Assembly: GCA_023410295.1 (NCBI GenBank)
Contig: JAEYPY010000120.1
Coordinates: forward strand, 1-6,410
Length of the DNA stretch: 6,410 nucleotides
Direction of reading: 5' to 3'
Source: Pseudomonadota bacterium
GTDB lineage: Bacteria > Pseudomonadota > Alphaproteobacteria > Caulobacterales > Aquidulcibacteraceae
Each line of letters begins with the position of its first letter. The stretch's first letter is position 1. This document shows positions 1 to 5,523 of the stretch, piece by piece. The translations under genes were made by a program, and so were the position numbers. The notes beneath the pieces were generated by a model. It saw nothing but the letters and a program-made list of their open reading frames with translations. It searched no databases and was not told where the DNA came from.

Positions 1-824
1 GCCTAGACGTGAGCGCGATCAGCGGCACCGGCCGCGATGGACGGATTACGCATAAGGACGTCGAAGACTTTGTCGCGGCGGACAAGACTAAGCCTTCACC
101 AGCGAAGGCCGCGACTTCGATCATCGGCGGGCGCATTCCGCACGATGCGATGCGGCGGTCGATTGCGGAGCACATGTCGCGTTCGGTGGCGACGGCGCCG
201 CATGTGACGGCGGTGTTTGAGGCGGATTTTTCCGCGATTCAAGCGCACCGCGCCAAGCACAAGGACGCGTACGCCGAGGGCGGCGCGCAGCTCACCTACT
301 CCGCCTATATCGTTCGGGCGGCAGCGGAAGCGATGAGGGTTTCGCCGAACGTCAACGCGCGCTGGCATGACGATTATCTCGAAGTGTTCGAGGACGTGAA
401 CATCGGCATGGGCGTGGCGCTGGGCGACAAGGGGCTCATCGTCCCGGTGATCAAGCGCGTGCAGACGCTCTCACTGTTGGAGACGGCCAGGCAACTCACC
501 GATCTCACCGAACGGGCGCGCATGAACGCGCTGAAACCGGCGGACGTGCAAGGCGGCACGTTCACGATTTCGAATCACGGCGTCTCCGGGTCGCTGGTTG
601 CGACGCCGATCATCATCAACCAGCCGCAATCGGCGATCCTGGGCGTCGGGAAGCTGGAGAAGCGCGTTGTGGTGCGTGAGGTCGGCGGCGCCGATGCGAT
701 GGTGATTAAGCCGATGGCGTACGTCTCGCTCACTATCGATCACCGCGTGCTCGATGGACACCAAACCAACGCCTGGCTGACGCGCTTCGTGGAAGTGCTC
801 GAAACCTGGCCGCAAGAGGACTGA
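1..824 (+). CDS. 2-oxoacid dehydrogenase complex E2 (dihydrolipoamide acyltransferase), 5'-truncated
   Basis: C-terminal part of the E2 core of a 2-oxoacid dehydrogenase complex, which moves an acyl group from dihydrolipoamide to CoA in the cytoplasm. The frame is already open at the window edge (codons from base 3 read Leu-Asp), so the lipoyl domain and first half of the E3/E1-binding domain are missing. Counting from the GTG at 9, residues 4-21 are the end of that binding domain (SGTGRDGRITHKDV), 22-38 a Pro/Ala/Lys-rich linker, and 39-271 the catalytic domain. The catalytic motif DHRVLDG gives His245 and Asp249. FTISNHGVSGSL (185-196) and NQPQSAILGVG (204-214) are family core motifs. The NHGVSGSL form resembles branched-chain-type or generic E2 proteins more than the NLGMFG of pyruvate E2. 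It is 2 bp from the aminotransferase gene, so an operon is likely. Family call is sure; substrate (branched-chain oxoacids, phenylpyruvate, pyruvate) is open. Confidence 0.93.
   Translation, partial: LDVSAISGTGRDGRITHKDVEDFVAADKTKPSPAKAATSIIGGRIPHDAMRRSIAEHMSRSVATAPHVTAVFEADFSAIQAHRAKHKDAYAEGGAQLTYSAYIVRAAAEAMRVSPNVNARWHDDYLEVFEDVNIGMGVALGDKGLIVPVIKRVQTLSLLETARQLTDLTERARMNALKPADVQGGTFTISNHGVSGSLVATPIIINQPQSAILGVGKLEKRVVVREVGGADAMVIKPMAYVSLTIDHRVLDGHQTNAWLTRFVEVLETWPQED
815..820 (+). promoter_or_regulatory. Ribosome binding site of the aminotransferase, inside the E2 gene
   Basis: AGAGGA lies 6 bases before the ATG at 827 and within the last codons of the E2 gene. With only two bases between the E2 stop (822-824) and this start, translational coupling is likely. 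The site supports the ATG at 827 as the start. Confidence 0.7.
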
Positions 825-826
825 CC

Positions 827-1987
827 ATGCTTGAAACCATCGCGATGCGGCCGGCCGATCCGCTGCTGAAAATCATCAAGATGTTTCGCGAGGATCCGCG
901 CCAGGACAAGATCGATCTGGGCGTCGGCGTCTATAAGGATGCCAGCGGCAATACGCCGGTGATGCGCGCGGTGAAGGACGCCGAAGCGCTGTTGCTGGCG
1001 ACGCAGAAGACGAAGACGTATGTCGGCCAACAAGGCGATGTCGATTTTCTGAAGCTGGTGGGCCAACGCGTGTTCGGCGAGATGGCCCGGGAGATGGTGG
1101 CGATCCAGGCCGTCGGCGGCACGGGCGCGCTGCGACTTGGCTGCGATTTGCTGCGTGAGAGCGGCGCGAAACGCATCGTTCTGCCGCAACCGTGCTGGCC
1201 GAACCATCCGGCGATCGTGCGCGCGGCGCGGCTGGAAACGGTGGACGTCCCCTTCTTCGACATCGCCGAGCAGCGCATCGATATGGACGCGCTGACGGGC
1301 GCGATCGCCCAGCTTGAACGCGGCGATTCCGTCATCCTGCAGGCATGCTGCCACAATCCGCTCGGCGCAGATTTTGCGCTGGATCAGTGGATCGCACTGG
1401 CGGAAGCGGCGAACGCGCGCGGCATCATCCCGTTCATCGATCTTGCCTATCAAGGTTTTGGCGATGGCATCGATGAAGACGTCGCGGGCCTCCGCGCGAT
1501 TGTAGAGCGCGTGCCGGAGGCGGTGATCGCGGTTTCGGAAGCCAAGTCGTTCGGGATCTATCGCGAGCGCGTGGGCGCGCTCTTCGTGAAGGCGCCGGAG
1601 AAGGCGCGCGCGGCGGTGCTAAGCAATCTCGCCGCGATCGCGCGGGCGAACTATTCGATGCCGCCGGATCACGGCGCGGCGATCGTGCGCGAAGTGCTGA
1701 GCGATGAGAGCTTGCGCGCGTCGTGGCGCGAGGAGCTGGATCAGATCCGCGGTCACATCGAGTTCACGCGCGCGGCGCTGGCGGCCGCGCGCGTGAACTC
1801 GCTGCCGATGCATCTGATCGCGGCGCAGAAAGGCATGTTCTCCACCCTGCCGCTGAGCGAAGCGCAAGTCGCGGCGCTGCGCGAGCAGCATGGGATTTAC
1901 ATGACGGATGCGGCGCGGATTAACGTCGCCGGGCTGTGTGAGGCCGACATTCCGCGGTTCGTGGAGGCGTTGAAGGCGGTGGCTTGA
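827..1987 (+). CDS. Class I aminotransferase, aspartate/aromatic type (TyrB/AspC-like)
   Basis: PLP-dependent fold-type I aminotransferase of 386 aa, close to the ~395-400 aa of AspC and TyrB. It should swap the amino group between an aromatic or acidic amino acid and a 2-oxoacid in the cytoplasm. Family signatures in order: KIDLGVGVYKD (28-38), QPCWPNHP (121-128, Trp124 to stack on PLP), HNPLGAD (176-182, Asn177), DLAYQGFG (205-212, Asp205 and Tyr208), SEAKSFGIYRERVG (237-250, Lys240 the Schiff-base lysine, Arg248 for the phosphate), RANYSMPPDHG (273-283, Arg273 equivalent to Arg292 of pig AAT) and RINVAGL (364-370, Arg364 equivalent to Arg386, carboxylate binding). Unusual: HNPLG for HNPTG, SEAK for SxSK, and Gln172 where AspC has the His before GCCHNP. 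All core catalytic residues remain, so I expect an active enzyme of a divergent subgroup. Next to an oxoacid dehydrogenase E2 and facing paa genes, an aromatic substrate is plausible but unproven. Confidence 0.9.
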   Translation: MLETIAMRPADPLLKIIKMFREDPRQDKIDLGVGVYKDASGNTPVMRAVKDAEALLLATQKTKTYVGQQGDVDFLKLVGQRVFGEMAREMVAIQAVGGTGALRLGCDLLRESGAKRIVLPQPCWPNHPAIVRAARLETVDVPFFDIAEQRIDMDALTGAIAQLERGDSVILQACCHNPLGADFALDQWIALAEAANARGIIPFIDLAYQGFGDGIDEDVAGLRAIVERVPEAVIAVSEAKSFGIYRERVGALFVKAPEKARAAVLSNLAAIARANYSMPPDHGAAIVREVLSDESLRASWREELDQIRGHIEFTRAALAAARVNSLPMHLIAAQKGMFSTLPLSEAQVAALREQHGIYMTDAARINVAGLCEADIPRFVEALKAVA

Positions 1988-1991
1988 TTGG

Positions 1992-2070
1992 GAAGCTAGA
2001 AGTTAGAACCCAGAACCCAGCAATCAGAAGACCGCTTTTTTTGACTTCTGACTTCTGACTTCTGACTTCT
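1992..2070. repeat. Opposed arrays of degenerate 7-bp repeats forming an inverted repeat between convergent genes
   Basis: The left arm (1992-2030) reads in 7-bp steps: GAAGCTA, GAAGTTA, GAACCCA, GAACCCA, GCAATCA, GAAG. The right arm (2043-2070) is four exact GACTTCT copies, which on the other strand read as the same GAAGTCA family. The arms are thus head to head, separated by ACCGC and a run of seven T (2036-2042). TCAGAAG (2024-2030) pairs exactly with CTTCTGA (2045-2051), and pairing continues imperfectly outward. The element fills nearly the whole 88-bp gap between the aminotransferase and paaZ ends. A role as a two-way transcription stop or RNA 3'-end stabiliser is inferred from position; it could also be a dispersed genomic repeat. 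Confidence 0.8.
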
Positions 2071-2075
2071 CGCCC

Positions 2076-4094
2076 TCACGCCGCGTTCATTGTCAGCAGA
2101 TCATAAGCCGCGACAGTTTCGCCTTCTCGATTGGTGACCACGACATCCCAGCGCACTTCGCCTTGGTCGGGCTTGCGCAGCGTCTTGTCCTTCACGGTGA
2201 GCGCGACTTGGATGGCGTCACCGGGCTTGACCGGTTTGACGAAGCGGAGATTGTCGAGGCCGTAATTGGCCAACACCGGGCCGGGAGGCGCATCCACGAA
2301 CAAGCCGGCGGCGAAGGCGAGGATCAAATAACCGTGCGCGACTCGCCCGCCGAAGAGCGGATTGGCGCGCGCCGCTTCTTCATCCATGTGCGCGTAGAAG
2401 GTGTCGCCGGTGAAGTGCGCGAAGTGTTCGATGTCGTCCAGCGTGATTTCGCGCGACTTGGTTTTGAGCTGATAGCCGATCGGCAGATCGTGGAATTTGC
2501 GGCGGAAGGGATGCTGCTCAGCGTTCTCAGTCGGCATCCCGGCAATGTAACGCTTGACGATGGCGCTCAAGACGCGCGGATGACCTTGGAGCGCGGTGCG
2601 CTGCATGTAATGCGTGACGCCGCGGATGCCCCCCATCTCTTCGCCGCCGCCGGCGCGGCCGGGGCCGCCGTGAATCATGTGCGGCATTGGTGAGCCGTGG
2701 CCGGTGGATTCCTTGGCGCTGTCGCGATCGATGAAGGCGATGCGGCCGTGGAAGGCGCCCGCCTCCAGCGTGACGTCGCGCGCAAAGCTAGTGTCGTAGG
2801 TGAAAACGCTCATCACCAGTGAGCCCTTGCCGCGATTGGCAAGCGCGATGGAGTCGGCGGCGTCCTTATATGGCATCAGCGTAGAGACCGGGCCGAAGGC
2901 TTCGACATCGTGCACGGCGCGCGCCTCCCACGGCTTGTCGCAGCGCAGCAGCACCGGCGAGAGGAAGGCGCCCTTCTCGTTAAACGGCGCGGCACTGGGA
3001 TCGCCGTAGACGATGGATGCGTCGGCGCTGAGCTCCCTGATCTTGGCGCGGACATCATCGCGCTGGCTAGTGCTGACGAGCGCACCCATGCGCGTGGCTT
3101 CATCACGCGGATCGCCGATGGTGAGCTTATCGAGCCGCGCTTTCAGCGCATCTTGCGCCGCGTCGAGCAGCGCGGCGGGAACGAGGCCGCGGCGGATGGC
3201 GGTGCACTTTTGCCCCGCCTTCACCGTCATTTCCTTTGCGACCTCCTTGATGAAGAGATCGAACTCGGGCGAATCCGGCGTGGCGTCGGGGCCGAGCACG
3301 GAGGCGTTGAGCGAATCCTGTTCGGCGACGAAACGCACGCTTTCGCGGACAATGACGGGATGGCTCTTCAGCTTGTTCGCCGTGACAGCCGAGCCGGTGA
3401 ACGAGACGACATCCTGCGATGTGAGGTGGTCAAAGAGATCGCCGGTGGAGCCCACGATCAGCTGCAACGCCCCTTTCGGCAGCACGTTCGCGTCGAGCAT
3501 GATGCGCACGGCGGCTTCGGTGAGATAGGCGGTGGCGCTGGCCGGCGTCACGATCGCAGGCACGCCGGCAATGAACGTGGGCGCGAGCTTTTCCAACATG
3601 CCCCAGACGGGGAAGTTGAAGGCGTTGATGTGGAGCGCGGCGCCTTGCATCGAGGTAAAGACGTGGAGGCCCTGGAACGTGCCGCCGCGCGAGAGCCCTT
3701 CGAGATTGCCGTCGATCAGGATGGTTTCGTTCGGCAGCTCGCGCCGGCCTTTGCCTTGATAGACGGCGAAGGTGCCGATACCGCCGTCGATATCGATCCA
3801 GCTGTCGGCTTTGGTGGCGCCGGTGTTGTAGCTGAGCTCGTAGAGCTCGTCCTTCTTGGCGGTGAGCCCTTCGGCCAGCGCTTTCAGCATCAGCGCGCGC
3901 TGATGGAAGGTGAGCTTGCGCAGCGCAGGTCCACCCTCCTCGCGCGCGTGACGGAGCATGGCGGCAAAATCCACGCCCTTGGACGACGTGAGCGCGACGA
4001 CGTCGCCATTGATAGCGGAGCGCAGCTCGGCGAGGTCGCCGGCGCCGGCGATCCACTTTCCCTCAGCGTAGTTTTGCAGGGTGATCGGCTTCAT
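2076..4094 (-). CDS. paaZ: Bifunctional oxepin-CoA hydrolase / 3-oxo-5,6-dehydrosuberyl-CoA semialdehyde dehydrogenase
   Basis: PaaZ, the ring-opening enzyme of aerobic phenylacetyl-CoA degradation. Its C-terminal MaoC-type hydratase domain hydrolyses oxepin-CoA to an aldehyde, which the N-terminal NADP-dependent aldehyde dehydrogenase domain oxidises. The protein is 672 aa (E. coli PaaZ 681). Dehydrogenase domain, about 1-515: NAFNFPVWG (158-166), FTGS (232-235), catalytic Glu258 in AEQDSLN and nucleophile Cys297 in AGQKCTAIRR, then the PaaZ-typical Gly/His-rich stretch around 464-490. MaoC domain, about 530-672: FTGDTFYAH with Asp564 and His569, then GGRVAHGYL. Both active sites look intact. 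The frame stays open upstream to an ATG at 4289, but those 65 extra residues overlap paaG and look unlike protein of this family. The ATG at 4092-4094 starts MKPITLQNYAEGKW, as in the family, behind a good GGAG. It lies 79 bp downstream of paaG, same strand, probably one transcript. Confidence 0.95.
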   Translation of the reverse strand: MKPITLQNYAEGKWIAGAGDLAELRSAINGDVVALTSSKGVDFAAMLRHAREEGGPALRKLTFHQRALMLKALAEGLTAKKDELYELSYNTGATKADSWIDIDGGIGTFAVYQGKGRRELPNETILIDGNLEGLSRGGTFQGLHVFTSMQGAALHINAFNFPVWGMLEKLAPTFIAGVPAIVTPASATAYLTEAAVRIMLDANVLPKGALQLIVGSTGDLFDHLTSQDVVSFTGSAVTANKLKSHPVIVRESVRFVAEQDSLNASVLGPDATPDSPEFDLFIKEVAKEMTVKAGQKCTAIRRGLVPAALLDAAQDALKARLDKLTIGDPRDEATRMGALVSTSQRDDVRAKIRELSADASIVYGDPSAAPFNEKGAFLSPVLLRCDKPWEARAVHDVEAFGPVSTLMPYKDAADSIALANRGKGSLVMSVFTYDTSFARDVTLEAGAFHGRIAFIDRDSAKESTGHGSPMPHMIHGGPGRAGGGEEMGGIRGVTHYMQRTALQGHPRVLSAIVKRYIAGMPTENAEQHPFRRKFHDLPIGYQLKTKSREITLDDIEHFAHFTGDTFYAHMDEEAARANPLFGGRVAHGYLILAFAAGLFVDAPPGPVLANYGLDNLRFVKPVKPGDAIQVALTVKDKTLRKPDQGEVRWDVVVTNREGETVAAYDLLTMNAA

Positions 4095-4101
4095 CGTCTT
4101 G

Positions 4102-4105
4102 CTCC
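4102..4105 (-). promoter_or_regulatory. Ribosome binding site that fixes the paaZ start
   Basis: On the - strand GGAG stands 7 bases before the ATG at 4092-4094. It supports this start over the ATG at 4287-4289, which lies inside paaG. Confidence 0.65.
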
Positions 4106-4127
4106 AGCGGATTTGGTGGGGAGCGCT

Positions 4128-4140
4128 TGGCCTCCGGCCA
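4128..4140 (-). other. Small hairpin in the paaG-paaZ intercistronic gap
   Basis: On the - strand TGGCC-GGA-GGCCA forms a perfect 5-bp, GC-rich stem with a 3-base loop, 33 bases after the paaG stop and 33 before the paaZ start. No T-run follows, so it is not a standard terminator. It might stabilise or process the paaG-paaZ mRNA, or be chance in GC-rich DNA. Confidence 0.3.
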
Positions 4141-4173
4141 CAGGCGGCGCGTTCCAACCTCGACGCATTCGTG

Positions 4174-4962
4174 CTAGTTTCCCGAAAACTTCGGCGGACG
4201 TTTTTCCATGAAGGCGGCGACGCCTTCTTTGTAGTCGTTGGTGCGGCCGAGCGTGCGTTGGGCATCGCGCTCGGCGTCGAGGTCTTCATCGAGCGTCCGC
4301 GTCCAACTTTCGCGCATGAGCTTTTTGGTCATGGCGAGGCCGCGCGTCGGCGCCGATGCAAACTTGGCGGCGAGCGCATTGACCTCTTCCGCAAGCTTAT
4401 CGTCATCAACGCATTTCCAGATCACGCCCCAGCTTTCGGCGCGCTCGGCGGTGAGCGGCTCACCTGTGAGCGCAAGACCCATGGCGCGGGCTTGGCCAGC
4501 GAGGCGCGGCAGCGTCCAGGCGCCGCCGCTGTCGGGGATGAGGCCGATATTGGCGAAGCTCTGTATGAATTTCGCGCCGCGGGCCGCGATGACGATATCG
4601 CAAGCGAGCGCGATGTTGGCGCCAGCGCCGGCGGCAACGCCATTGACGGCGCAAATTACTGGCTTTTCGAGAGCGGCCAGCGTGCGGATGAGCGGATTGT
4701 AGCGATTCTCCAGTGACTCGCCGAGATCGATGCCGTCGCCGCCCGGCGCGACGGCGCGGTCAGACAAATCTTGCCCGGCGCAGAAGCCGCGGCCCGCGCC
4801 TGTCAGCACCAGCACCCGTGCATCGCTCTTCGCGATGCTATCAAGCGCGTGCGCGACTTCTTCATGCATTTGCACGGTGAAGCTGTTGAGGCGATCGGGC
4901 CGATTGAGCGTGAGGCGCGCGACGCCGCCCGTGTTCTCGAGCAGAATGGTTTGGTAATCCAT
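4174..4962 (-). CDS. paaG: 1,2-epoxyphenylacetyl-CoA isomerase
   Basis: PaaG, a crotonase-fold enzyme that isomerises ring-1,2-epoxyphenylacetyl-CoA to oxepin-CoA, the substrate of PaaZ; in the known pathway it also acts on a later double-bond isomer. Length is 262 aa, the same as E. coli PaaG, with close resemblance along the whole chain from memory. Visible motifs: LTLNRPDRLNSF (17-28), LTGAGRGFCAGQDLSDR (53-69, first oxyanion-hole segment), PVICAVNGVAAGAGA (101-115, second segment), and GLIPDSGG (140-147) with the expected acid Asp144. The tail, NDYKEGVAAFMEKRPPKF, is typical. The ATG at 4960-4962 has a strong AGGAGG (4967-4972) just upstream, though only 4 bases away. It is first in a paaG-paaZ unit and diverges from paaI. 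A generic enoyl-CoA hydratase is the alternative, made unlikely by the equal length, the GFCAGQDL/SDR match and the paa neighbours. Confidence 0.92.
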   Translation of the reverse strand: MDYQTILLENTGGVARLTLNRPDRLNSFTVQMHEEVAHALDSIAKSDARVLVLTGAGRGFCAGQDLSDRAVAPGGDGIDLGESLENRYNPLIRTLAALEKPVICAVNGVAAGAGANIALACDIVIAARGAKFIQSFANIGLIPDSGGAWTLPRLAGQARAMGLALTGEPLTAERAESWGVIWKCVDDDKLAEEVNALAAKFASAPTRGLAMTKKLMRESWTRTLDEDLDAERDAQRTLGRTNDYKEGVAAFMEKRPPKFSGN

Positions 4963-5028
4963 GGGCCCTCCTCGCGCGTGACGCTGGCGTATGATAGAAC
5001 GCTTGGTCGGTCAATTCACGGAACACGC
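4963..5028. promoter_or_regulatory. Divergent paaG / paaI promoter region
   Basis: Only 66 bp separate the paaG and paaI starts, so both promoters must lie here or in the gene ends. For paaI, TATGAT (4990-4995) matches 5 of 6 of the -10 consensus, without a clear -35. For paaG, the - strand reads TTGACC (5009-5014), a good -35 hexamer, but the sequence 17 bases on (TACGCC) is a poor -10. The element at 5003-5014 overlaps both signals, so one regulator could act on both genes. The role is inferred; transcript starts are unknown. Confidence 0.5.
5003..5014. promoter_or_regulatory. Candidate operator, imperfect palindrome TTGGTCGGTCAA
   Basis: The 12-mer is symmetric at 8 of 12 positions (TTG..CG..CAA). 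Read on the - strand it contains GACCGACC, a half-site style I associate with TetR-family regulators of acyl-CoA and phenylacetate genes (PaaR type). The preceding GAACG (4997-5001) may be a second, imperfect half. It sits just after the paaI -10-like box and over the paaG -35-like box, a usual place for a repressor. No regulator gene is in the window, and the family assignment is inference. Confidence 0.4.
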
Positions 5029-5457
5029 ATGAACGAAGCAGACGACTTGGCGCGTCGCGTGGCGCAGACGCTGCTCGCGCGCGAGGGCACAGGGGCTGTG
5101 TGGGGGATCGTGATCGAGGAAGCGCGCGAAGCCTATGCGCGCGTCCGCATGAAAGTGCGCGCTGACATGCTCAACGGTCACGGGAGTGCGCACGGCGGGA
5201 TGATCTTCGCGCTGGCGGATACCGCGTTCGCCTATGCCTGCAACGCCCGCAACGAGACAACGGTGGCGCAGAGCGCGACGATCGCCTTCCTCGCGCCTGC
5301 GGCTGAGGGGGATGTGTTGGTGGCGGAGGCGCAGGAAACCTCGCGCGCCGGCCGCGCCGGGGTCTATCAGGTCAGCGTGAAGAGCGCGGACGGGCGCATC
5401 ATCGCTGAATTCACAGGGCTTTCACGAACGCTTGGCGGGGCGGTGATCGACACCTAA
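5029..5457 (+). CDS. paaI: Hotdog-fold hydroxyphenylacetyl-CoA thioesterase, PaaI type
   Basis: PaaI, a hotdog-fold acyl-CoA thioesterase of the phenylacetate pathway. It hydrolyses ring-hydroxylated phenylacetyl-CoA and related dead-end thioesters, freeing trapped CoA. Length is 142 aa against 140 in E. coli. The signature region MLNGHGSAHGG (47-57) followed by LADTAFAYACN (62-72) is nearly identical to E. coli PaaI; Asp64 corresponds to its catalytic Asp61, and Asn49 and the HGG loop are kept. A GVYQVSVK strand (111-118) follows. The start at 5029 gives the family length. The frame runs further upstream into the paaG-coding region, and a GTG there would add 17 residues, but that would cover the promoter. 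The ribosome site is weak (CGGA, 5019-5022), suggesting modest translation or a nearly leaderless message. It diverges from paaG. Confidence 0.93.
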   Translation: MNEADDLARRVAQTLLAREGTGAVWGIVIEEAREAYARVRMKVRADMLNGHGSAHGGMIFALADTAFAYACNARNETTVAQSATIAFLAPAAEGDVLVAEAQETSRAGRAGVYQVSVKSADGRIIAEFTGLSRTLGGAVIDT

Positions 5458-5473
5458 AGCAGAACTCGCCAAG

Positions 5474-5490
5474 AGGCGCCCCTCGGGCCT
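5474..5490 (+). terminator. Weak hairpin after paaI
   Basis: AGGC-G-CC, loop CCTC, GG-GCCT forms a 6-bp stem with one bulged G, starting 17 bases after the paaI stop. No U-tract follows, so an intrinsic terminator is doubtful. It could pause transcription or be chance. Together with the unrelated function of the next gene, it hints that paaI may end its own short transcript. Confidence 0.25.
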
Positions 5491-5523
5491 GACCTCCAAA
5501 CCTAATCTGGCTAAGCTCTTCTC

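Noticed and set aside
740..1453. - strand open frame (237 codons) opposite the aminotransferase
   Set aside because: The Arg/His/Asp-rich translation with no motif is a codon-bias shadow of the + strand gene.
2036..2042. T7 run as the tail of an intrinsic terminator for the aminotransferase operon
   Set aside because: No compact GC-rich stem directly precedes it; the run falls in the loop of the larger inverted repeat, so a classic terminator is not supported.
2043..2070. CRISPR-like or phage attachment repeat
   Set aside because: The units are 7 bp, directly adjacent and without spacers, and no integrase, cas or tRNA gene is nearby.
2910..4211. Long + strand open frame (433 codons) antisense to paaZ
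   Set aside because: It lies fully opposite an intact two-domain enzyme with both active sites. Its translation is rich in Arg, Gly, Glu and His without a recognisable fold, as expected for the reverse of GC-rich codons.
4081..4716. + strand open frame (211 codons) opposite paaG
   Set aside because: It mirrors conserved paaG coding sequence and has no family features.
4771..5028. N-terminal extension of paaI by 86 codons
   Set aside because: Most of it is antisense to the start of paaG and the rest is the promoter region; the shorter product matches the PaaI length and N-terminus.
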